DNA from: Arcuatula senhousia
Taxonomy: Eukaryota; Mollusca; Bivalvia; Mytilida; Mytilidae
DNA length: 64,000 bases
Direction of reading: 5' to 3'
Assembly: GCA_963971305.1 (NCBI GenBank)
Contig: OZ020305.1
Coordinates: forward strand, 12,929,001 to 12,993,000
Shown: positions 31,801 to 41,700 of the stretch, piece by piece
How the letters are laid out: the number at the start of each line of letters is the position of its first letter
Numbering within the stretch: position 1 is the stretch's first letter
Position numbers and translations under genes: made by a program
The notes under the pieces: model-generated
What the model saw: the letters and a program-made list of their open reading frames with translations, nothing else
Told to the model about the DNA's origin: nothing
Database searches by the model: none

Positions 31801-34591
31801 GTGACTTATTCCATTCATTTAAGCCAAAGTCATGTCATAGGGGACATGTATTGTGTTTTATTCTTAACTCAAAATATGTCTGAAGTAAAAATTTCATGGT
31901 GCATGAAAAAAAAAAGATACATGTTTGTTGAAGATGTTTTTCTTACCTTTTTAAAGGATTTTATATCGAATTGAAATTTTGTATTATGTGTTAAATCTAA
32001 TTGAGTTATTTTTCTAATGTACTGCATTAATCAACATTTCCTGTAGCTTTTAAGTATACTTAAATATTTCCAAAAGTCTTTTCTGTCTATAGACAATACA
32101 TGTAATAATAAGGATTTTCAAAGTTAAGGCTTTGGTGTAGGTGGAAATTTTGTATCTTTTTCTAAAATTTTTGCTTTGTCATTCCAGTTGATTTGATGAA
32201 ATATCCTATGTGGAGAGATTTTCTCAGTGTTTACACTGTATTTCCAAACTGTTTGCTATTCTCAGACCTTGTTTATAACTATGGTAAAAAAAATATAAAA
32301 ATAGCATTTATTATTTATTTTAATAGGGAGAAGAGACTTGCAAAGAAGTATTATGATAAATTGTTTAAAGAGTATTGTATAACAGATCTTAGCAGGTACA
32401 AGGAAAACAAGGTGATGTTATTTAAGATTTCTTTAGTTAATGTGTAGATAATGATATTGGCAAAAAAAATTTATGCCCCACCTACAAAAGAAGATAGGCG
32501 TATAGTGTTCCAATCCGTTCATCTATATGTCTGGCTGTTTGTCAGTCTGTCCTTTCAAATCTGATATGAAATTATGAATCATTAGATTTATACAGATATG
32601 CATCAGGATATGAACATGCTATTACTAAAAATCAGGGCTGTCAAGTTTTCAAAATGAGAATGTGTGAGATCAGGTAAAAAACGATAAAGATCAAAGGCAG
32701 CAAACTAAAGATCAAAGGAAAATGCCGCCGATTTGGTCCAAAAATGTGTGAGTCTCACGGCAATTGCGTGGGACTTGACAGGTCTGAAAAATAATTATAA
32801 AACTTTCCTCTTGACACCTACTTAAGGGATTAGTATTTGTCGAAAAACGATAAAAGCAGGACATAATGTCTTTTGGACGAATTCCTATTCATAGACTTTA
32901 AATCAATGCTATTGTTCCTTAAAACATATGTGTTTTTCAAAGTAGACTTATCAGAATGTATTTGAAATTTGTTTTTAAAGACTTGATATTATATTGTGTT
33001 CCTTGCCAAGTTGAGATATTATACATCACAACATATATTTTCCCGTAGGTTGCTATGAGATGGAGAATAGAAAAGGAAGTTGTTGATGGAAAAGGTCAGT
33101 TAAGTTCATATAGACCATGATATAGGCATTCAGAGTTGTTAATAAAATTTGAGTTCTTTTTTGAAATGTTGTTTTTTAAATGGGCCAAGGGAGATAATCA
33201 TTACAAATTCTAACATCAAGAAAGAAAAACTTTAATAACATCAGCTGGTGACCTTTTGAATTTTTAACTGGACATTTAGGATGCACTATTATTTTTCATT
33301 CTGACCTATTAATTACCTAATAATTTTTTTAATCAAACTGATGATTAGTTTTTAGGTTGAAGGCATTAAAAACATACAAAATATTTTTTAAAAGTTTCAC
33401 AAGTAGTATCTGAGAAGTTTTAGCATTTAACAGGTTTTTTTTCCATTTTTTCAGGTCAGTTTTCTTGTGGCAACAGAAAATGCAATGAATCTCGTGACTT
33501 GAGGAGTTGGGAAGTAAACTTTGGTTATGTGGAACATGGTGAAAAGAAAAATGCTTTAGTTAAACTTAGTAAGTGTTGGTATAAGAAAAATTATCATTTG
33601 ATAAATGATAAATATTCTTGATATTTCTGATAAGGTTAGACAGTTGAAATGATTTATTTTCACATCCAAATTTCACTCCTTTAGTTTTATGCCCAACCTA
33701 CGAAGGTAGAAGGGCCAAAAGTGTTCAGCACTGTTTGTGTTTTCTTTCGTTTGTCTCAAATATGGTTTACCTTTAGGTTTAAGTTGATTTTCCATGTCAT
33801 GGAGATTTATGGTGTAGGTAATATTCTTGTTTTGCAATTTTGTTTAGCTGTGCAAAAGCTTCTATGATTTTTCAACTTTAATGACTTTTGATACATTTTC
33901 TTTGGCATAAATTAAGCTTATATTTGAAAGAAGTTTCATTGTACCATATAAGTGCTATCAGACAATACCAATTTCATGTTTCTTACACATACATGTATTG
34001 ACCTTAATATTTGATCATCTGTTAAAAATAACATTGTACATGTACTAGCAAACATTATTTTTGACAAATCTGTAAATATTTCTCTTTCTGTACAAATGTA
34101 AAACCTATATTTTTTCACTTAAATGTTAGTTAAAACATATTTATTTTTCCTGGATTGGGTAACAAGCTTAATGCTTCTATAAATCCCTCTCCAGCCTGCA
34201 GTTAGCGAGTTTGGCCTTTGTAAACAGCCCCCATTGAGCCTACTCTTATCAAGCTCTACAAAGGGGTCTTTAACATGCACAGGGTATTGCTCTCCCCATA
34301 CACGGGGCAACCTTTTTGTCCCTTCCGAAGAACTAACATAGTTTCTTGAGACCATCCTCGCAAATGGTGTCAAGAGAGACTCGGAAAATCAGTTCATGAC
34401 ATTTTCACCCCTGAAGAGGATTGAACCACAAACCTTGGTGTAAGCAGCCTAACCACTACACCACCAGCTCTCAACAATGTTAATACATAATTAAAAAATA
34501 AATACTACATCATTAGTTATGACTCACTTTTAAAGTATTTTCTTGTAGGATTGTGTCCAGACTGCTCATATAAACTGAACTACCACCATAG
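28884..34591 (+). CDS. FRA10AC1: FRA10AC1-like nuclear protein, partial (nine exons)
   Basis: Homolog of human FRA10AC1, a nuclear protein associated with the spliceosome; its biochemical role is not well defined. Exons in phase: 28884-28945, 29654-29740, 30222-30267, 30978-31054, 31629-31712, 32327-32411, 33049-33094, 33455-33568 and 34549-34591. Recognisable segments: HQGGGYGSEFDLDSD, EEWKNQRFHVLSMDA, RHKKYINDYMLYYGG, IIRENHRFLWNEEDE, KKYYDKLFKEYCITDLSRY, MRWRIEKEVVDGKGQFSCGN, SWEVNFGYVEHGEKKNALV and LCPDCSYKLNYHHR. Two CxxC-like pairs (CGNRKC and CPDC) could bind zinc. The first coding exon was not found. The basic C-terminal tail after HHR is missing, because an assembly gap starts 230 bp later. 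The intron after 30267 is U12-type. Confidence 0.88.
28965..29150 (-). mobile_element. Diverged Penelope-like tail copy
   Basis: GAGGTACCAATGGAGCATTG and GAATGTCAAAAGTC match the distal part of the copy at 5785-6045. It decays before the CCGGAGCACC core. Confidence 0.45.
30268..30977 (+). other. U12-type (minor spliceosome) intron, FRA10AC1
   Basis: The donor GTATCCTTTA fits the U12 consensus exactly over its first nine bases. Near the 3' end, TTTTCCTGAC at 30957-30966 is one base short of the U12 branch consensus TTCCTTGAC. Its adenosine lies 12 nt before the acceptor AAAAG, within the narrow distance U12 introns require. Confidence 0.75.
32468..32890 (+). repeat. GCCCCACCTAC-type composite repeat copy
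   Basis: It starts TTTATGCCCCACCTACAAAA, has CCGTTCATCTATATGTCTGG, and ends near AGGACATAATGTCTTTTGGA, the same borders as 59838-60245. It lies in a FRA10AC1 intron. A shorter fragment (TTTATGCCCAACCTACGAAG) sits at 33692. Confidence 0.55.
34150..34475 (-). repeat. tRNA-derived SINE in a FRA10AC1 intron
   Basis: On the minus strand the head reads GGTGTAGTGGTTAGGCTGC (box A-like) then GTGGTTCAATCC (box B), followed by a body of about 270 bp containing GGGGAGAGCAATACCCTG. The body carries short open frames with no meaning. Confidence 0.6.
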
Positions 34592-34823
34592 GTTAGTATA
34601 TGTGCAATACTTGTAAAGTGGCATAGTAAGTTTTAGTTAGTTAGAGAAATAGACTTCATGTTATTATCATGTTGTTGACGGATGTTTCAACTGCACATGC
34701 TGCATAGGCCACTATCAGCTGGTAAATTTTGACCGGCTATACAAGCGGCGCAAGATGGAAGCAAGGTACAAGAATTTTTGCTAAACACTTTTATATTAAG
34801 ATATGGTTAAAAAAATGTTAATT

Positions 34824-34923
34824 NNNNNNNNNNNNNNNNNNNNNNNNNNNNNNNNNNNNNNNNNNNNNNNNNNNNNNNNNNNNNNNNNNNNNNNNNNNNN
34901 NNNNNNNNNNNNNNNNNNNNNNN
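34824..34923. other. Assembly gap of 100 N
   Basis: Exactly 100 unknown bases, the usual placeholder for a gap of unknown size. FRA10AC1 (from the left) and CCT7 (from the right) both break off before their 3' exons on either side of it. The real gap is therefore probably several kilobases. Confidence 0.95.
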
Positions 34924-35120
34924 AAAATGAACCAATCCTATCACAAAATTTTCTATAGGTTCCTATAACTATGACAGAGATCATAAAGACTTCCATCAAC
35001 TCTCTGGAACCATTACTGTACCACAGAAGGAACACACAAACTAACACCATAGTTAGCCTTGTTGCCTGAAGATCTGTGGTAAAACTAAAGTTGTTTTTTT
35101 TTGTTATTTTAAAAATGTTC

Positions 35121-35326
35121 CAGGGGTTCAAATTAGCACTGGTCCAAGGTCCAGGACCTACATTTTTGGTTCAGGATCTAAAAAATTCTATTTACAAAAG
35201 TCCTAGACCTGCATGTATCTACAGTAGCTCCTATTGAGGACTTTTTGATATCATCTGATGGACTTTTCACAAATAACTTCAAAAAGTCCTGGACCTTTTC
35301 TTCTCAAATGTTAATTTGAACCCCTG
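35121..35326. mobile_element. MITE with CAGGGGTTCAAATTA termini
   Basis: The first 15 bp and last 15 bp are perfect inverted repeats. The internal arms also pair, GGTCCAGGACC against AAAGTCCTGGACC. The CAGGGG start suggests hAT, but no matching 8-bp flank was found. Confidence 0.65.
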
Positions 35327-35700
35327 AGTTTCATTTTTTTTACAAAGTTAACCAAAGTTATCAGTGAATTGTGTCAGTTCTGAAAAAGTTCTATCAAGTT
35401 TTTTTGGTTTGTTTTTTTTCAGGTTCAAAGCTTTTGTCACTTTTCTAAATGTTGTGCAAATTCATGTCACTTTCGACTACCAAATTAGGTAAAAACTTGA
35501 CAACAAATTTTAGTTACTTGGATTTTTTTTTGACATTGACTAAAATGATAAGCTTTAAAAAAAAGCCTGATAACTTTTTATGCATTGCTCTAAATTGTGA
35601 AGAATTTTTTTTTTCAAATCATCTTCTCCAGAAAGTGATACTTGTAACTGATCAATGATCTGTTACAGAAACTTTTTTTTTTAAAGAATACCATCTTTAC

Positions 35701-38700
35701 CTCTACTGAGTCTACTCTAACTTCAGCATTCTCTCGTTCTGCTTTCAATTCCAGTTCTATGTTTAGAAGAGCTATTTTCGGATTGACATACTTCTTGGGC
35801 TGCATTTCAAATCCAGCATAACTGAAAGTTTTCTTGAAGGCCACACCAGCAATCAATATGGAATCCTAAAACATAAACGTATTGAGGATTTAGTTTTTAA
35901 GATATCTTTAGAATCAAACTGACAAGATTCAACTTATAACTTCCTGACTTAAACTTGATTTTCTTATTGACAATTAATTTCCAATCTCTATATCTGTTTT
36001 ACACATTCTAAAAAATCCTTGTTGTTAAAAATCTAACATATATATAAGATTTTAAGACCTATAACTTAAATTCTTGAAATGGTTTATTAATTTACTTAAA
36101 ATGTGCAATTTTTGGTTGCAAAGGGGGATGGTCAATCTATTTTACCTTATTTCTTTAAAATTACCACACTAAACTAATCCCTGACAAAACCAACCATTTT
36201 TTCCTGCCTCTTTTTGAGTACTTATTTAAATCTTTGTACACCAAAGCCCTACATTAACCAACCTCTAATCCCCCTCCTGTTACTTTCTTTACACCAATCA
36301 TGTTAAGTGGAAGAAGTTCATCTAACAACATGACAGCATCAACAACCATCTTTGTAAAGAAGTCTTTCTGATGGGCTACAAGCTTAGAACTCAATGAGGT
36401 AGCAGCACATTTCTCTAGAAGTTGTCTCATTTCCCTGTAAAAAGAAATTTACAAATGCAATACTGACATCAAATTGGATATGATGGAGATATAATCTTCT
36501 CACTTTTATTCAGGTGATTTTAACCTTAGTCTTATTAAATATAAAATTTGTTTTATTCATTGTTCCGATAAGCTAAGACTTTGTCAAGACAAATAGTTTT
36601 AAACAAATACTCTGGAGAAGATGTTTACTGCAAAGCAACAGGGACTCTGTAGAGGATAAAAGATAGCAGGTTAGTTTTGCAGGTTGACAGAAATCACAAA
36701 GATAAGTCCAATAAAATATCAAAACAGAATACAAATTGCTACACAATCACAAACCACGAAAAAGAAAACACTGAAAAATTGTGTTCACTCTTATACAGAT
36801 GCTGAGAAAATTTTCCGCTACAAAAATAACCTGCTATATAGAAATCCCTTTAAACATGATTTATGAACATGTAAACCTCCATCAGGTTCTTCGAATTCTT
36901 TCCCTTACTCATTCATCACCCCTGGGTCATGATCATTACGCATGAAATACCTTGTTTTTGATAGTTTTGTATCCAGACTTCTGTTTGGTTGCATTACAAT
37001 TTTCTAATGCAATTTATCAGGTTTCTAAATTTAAAATTTAATGAAGTTCAAGATCACATGCAGATGAACAAAATCATACAAAATGACCCAGGGGTGATGA
37101 ATTAGTAAGGGAGAAAAGAATCCCTGGTTTTCCAAGGATGTTAAACCTCTTACTTGAAAGGGGTATGAAATATTAGAACAAAGTCAATTACAATTTAATG
37201 CATTTAAATACTAACAAACATTATGTTATAAAATTCTATATACTTTAAAGCAAAAAAGATAATGTAGGTTTCACAAACTAAGTCAGAAACCATTATAATT
37301 CCCAACAACTCTCAGAAAACCTTGTCATTATCTACTGATGACCACAACTGACCAAAACGACCAGTTAACAGTCTGTAAACAGTGACATTATTGTACCACA
37401 GATGTAACACGAAAACTACCATTGAAATGGGTAGTCTTGCTGACTAACCTGTGGATGACTTATATTGATTATTTGATACATACTTATTGATAGTCCTACA
37501 ATCAACTACATTCAGGTGAGACACTTTTTATTGCTTTTTTATCAGCCATTCTTTGTGATATTTGATACAAAGTTTTAGAATATGTTTTTTAGTACTTTAC
37601 AACACTGACATTTAAAGTATATAATTGCATTTTGACTCTTTACATTTTAACTGAATTGTTGATTAGAACGATTCAGATTTGAGTTACAAACAAGTCTTCA
37701 TTTCTTCACGTTGGAATACAACTACTTACTTAGGGTCACTTCTGTTGATTTTGACAGATATTTCTTTAATTTTCTGTACAGCCTGAAACAAATAAGTAAA
37801 CTTATCATCTTTACACATTCAAACAAAAGGTAACATTTTATTTATCATAATATGATTTTCTTTATCTATAAGTTAGGAGTGGCTTAGAAAATACCAAATA
37901 TCACATTTAATCCCAAAATGTCAGATCCATGCAAGAGCACAGGTATCAGTTATAATTTCCATACAAGTAAATCACATTGAAAGAGAAATTGCAGCTTGTT
38001 GTTAGTTCATTTTACAAGAGAAGACTTTTTATATATAATTGCAGGTCGGATGGAACTTGTTTTAAATATAACTGACTTGTGAAGAAAAGATATAGCTAAA
38101 AGATCTCGATCCTATCAAATATAATCAACTACATTCAGAAGTAATTAATGTCTGCATTTGATCTTCATCAAAGATCTGTTTCTCTGTTTCACATGTGTTT
38201 TGACTGTTTGTAAAACGTTAATGCTCTTTAACTAACTATGGGATGCAAGTGGGTGTTTGACACATTAGCAACATTATACCGCTTATATAAGGGCAACACA
38301 GAGAATGTTAGTTAAGGGAGTACGAGCCTCAGAAATTGAACATTTTCGAGATCCTCGACTTTTATCCATTCAAATGCATTAAAAAAATTTCAACATGTTT
38401 TCTTAATATTTGTTCAAAACTATTAAGAGAAGGTCATAATAAAAACCCTATAACACTTTCATTCAATTCTAATTACAATTTCTATGTCAAAACAGAAGAC
38501 GAACTTTCAATGTATTTCCTATGAAAAATCTAGAGAAGTTTTTTTCCCGCCATATTTTTAGGTGCTTATATCTTGAAAACGGCTCCATGTTTTTGAAAAC
38601 TTTTTTCATAAAGTCTAGCTATTTTGAGCTATTCTTTTCAAATTTTCCATTCTAAAAAACATTTAATTACAAAAAAATCTCAGGCTTGTACTCCCTTAAC

Positions 38701-41700
38701 TGATATTGTTTTACGTGTGGCCTGAGGCAAAGTTCTAAGTGACAGATCTCAGTCCTATCAAATACAATCATTGACATTCAGGAGAAAATAATGTCTGCAT
38801 TTGATCTTCATCAAAGATCTGTTTAGAACTTGTATTTTCTAAAATCTGTTTCATGTGTGTATTGTTGAAATTGTGACTGTTGACTTTCAACAGTTAATGC
38901 TTTATATTACACTCATATAGGATGATAAGATTTCTAATCAGCAGGAATGATGTGGGAGGTTTTCTTTTATACTGTTATTATCATGTGTAGTTGTTACAAT
39001 GTACCGTATAGCGGGAAATTTTAGCAAGTTGCAAATTTCGCAATTTGTTTCCAAAAGGGAGGTGTTTTATTTTAGCGGTCTTAATTTTTTGCGCTTTCAG
39101 AATCTAGATTGTGAACATTACATAGTATATAATATTTAGCCATCTTTAATTTTAGCGATTCCTTTGACCTCGCAAATAAATGAAAATTAGAACCCCACGA
39201 AAATTTCCCGCTATAGGGTATGTTGTGGCGTTGAAAGATAAATGTATTTTTGGTTTTAACGAGATGGACAAGGTGTTTTATTTACAATAGTATTGATAAT
39301 AGTATGACTTTTGGCAGGATTATAATGTTGACAGATCTCAGTCCTATCAAATACAATCATTGACATTCAGGAGTAAATAATGTCTGCATTTGATCTTCAT
39401 CAAAGATCTGTTTCACAACTGTAATGACTGTTTGTAAAAGTTAGTGCTACTTAAACTAGTTGTGAGTTAGTGCTTTATACCCTGACAACACTATACAGGT
39501 TATATAAGGGCATAAAGCGAATGGAGTTAACTGGAATTGTTTCAGATATGGTCTGTGAGGTAAAGCTCTAAGAAACTGATCTCCATCCTATCAAATACAA
39601 TCATTGACATTCAGAAGAAATTAATGTCTGCATTTGATCTTCATCAAAGATCTGTTTAGAACTTGTAATTCTGTTTCATCTGTGTATTGTTAAAATTGTG
39701 ACTGTTTGAGTTTCAACAGGTAATGCTTTATATCAAACTTGTATAGGATGATAAGATTTCTAACCAGCAGGAAAGATGTGGGAGCTTTTCTTTATACTCT
39801 TATTATTATGTGTACTGTTACAATGTATGTTGTGTGCTTTGAGCTTTTAAAGTGTTTATTTTTGGTTTTAACGAGATGGACAAGGTGTTTTATTACAATA
39901 GTATTGATAATAGTATGACTATTGGCAGGATTATAATGTTAACAGATCTCAATCCTATCAAATACAATCATTGACATTCAGGAGAAATTAATGTCTGCAT
40001 TTGATCTTCATCAAAGATCTGTTTCACAACTGTAATGACTGTTTGTAAAAGTAAGTGCAACTTAAACTAGTTGTGAGTTAGTGCTTAACGCCTTGACAAC
40101 ACTATACAGGTTATATAAGGGCATAAAGAGAATGGAGTTAACTGAATTGTTTTGAATGTGGCCTGTGAGGTAAAATAAGAAACATGGGTGGGTGAGTTGG
40201 GGTTTTATGCCTGTACAACGCTATATAGGTTATTTACAGGCCACAGATCTCAGTCCTATCAAATACAATCATTGACATTCAGGAGTAAATAATGTCTGCA
40301 TTTGATTTTCATCAAAGATCTGTTCAAAAGTCATGTAAAACCTTACTTCTGAATTAGATACGGTCAAGTTATAAAATCATGACATATAATAGAATTAATT
40401 TCATATTCTATTATGATAATTGATGATAAATATAAGGTTTATTTTGTTAACTAATACCACTGATATTCCAAAATAAGTTTGTAAAGGGGATTTATCAGTC
40501 TCTTTTATTTTATGCATACAAGTTACCAAGCGGGGTCAATTGATAGACGATAAAGTGGCAGGGAACAACCCCCTCACATGACAACTGATCAAGCAAGCAT
40601 TTAATTTTGTATACTTTTTAATGATATTCACAATTGATCAGTACTGAATTCTTATGCAAGTAAACCTAGACTACTTAATCACCAAAGTACAGGCATTTAC
40701 TAGAAATTTTAAATGTTTTTTTTTCCGCAGGTGTAATTTGTGAGCTATAACCAGGGTTCACACTATTTTTGGACACAAAATTCAAGGGTTTTTTCCAGGA
40801 CTTTTTAAGGGTACTGAAGTCATTTTCAAGGATTAAAATAGTCCTAAAACTTTTTTAAAATTCAATATTTTTCGGCCTTTTTTTATCAAACGGTCAACAA
40901 ATCTGCATGTTACAAAATTCCAGGGTTTTTCAAGGATATTTGATAAAATTCAAGGATTTTTCCAGCTTTTTGAGCAATGAAATGAACAAGGACTTTTCCA
41001 GGTTTCCTTGAATTCAAGGATGGCGTGGGAACCCTGTATAACAGATCTCAGTCCTATCAAATACAATCACGGACATAATTCAGGAGAAAATAATGTCTGC
41101 ATTTGATCTTCATCATAAATCTGTTATGTACTATAGCTCCCTCTTTCTTCAATTTTACAGATTTAATATCAACTTAATATTTTCAGGTTTTACTTTATGG
41201 TTTTTAAAATGTTGCTAAAACTTAAAGGACTCAATATAAAATTAATATTCTGATGGATTTTTGTTTGTCCAGGCTGACCGTTACAATAAACAACATGAAA
41301 ATGCTACCCCGTGAAAAATAGTACCGTAATCCTTCTAATTGCCGCCCCGGGGGCGGGGATATTTTCCAAAAGGGGGGCGTCAATTAGAGATCAAAATTTA
41401 CCAATAAAAGCGTGAAACAGCCTATAGATCAATAACTGAGAAAAGCTTGAAACAGACTATAGGCTATTTTTATACAGTGAAATAAAGTGGTGTGTAATGC
41501 ATTATTATCGATGTCCGTGTGTTTGTACAATTAAAAGGTGAGAATGATACAACTTTCTTGATATCTCAGGAACGGGGAGGGGCGATAATAAGAGATTCAT
41601 ATTTCTGATTTCTGTCTTTTTGCGGAGGGGGCGTTTATTAGAAGGGGGGCGTCAATTAGAAGGATTACGGTATATGTCTGAGGTATGTTTCCCAAAGGTT

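Noticed and set aside
33335..33421. A possible box C/D snoRNA in a FRA10AC1 intron (TGATGA then CTGA about 70 nt later).
   Set aside because: No convincing terminal stem and no C'/D' boxes; it could be chance in AT-rich DNA.
34709..34765. A possible next FRA10AC1 exon (GHYQLVNFDRLYKRRKMEA before GTACAA).
   Set aside because: No acceptor gives the required phase without a stop, and it does not resemble the family's C-terminal tail.
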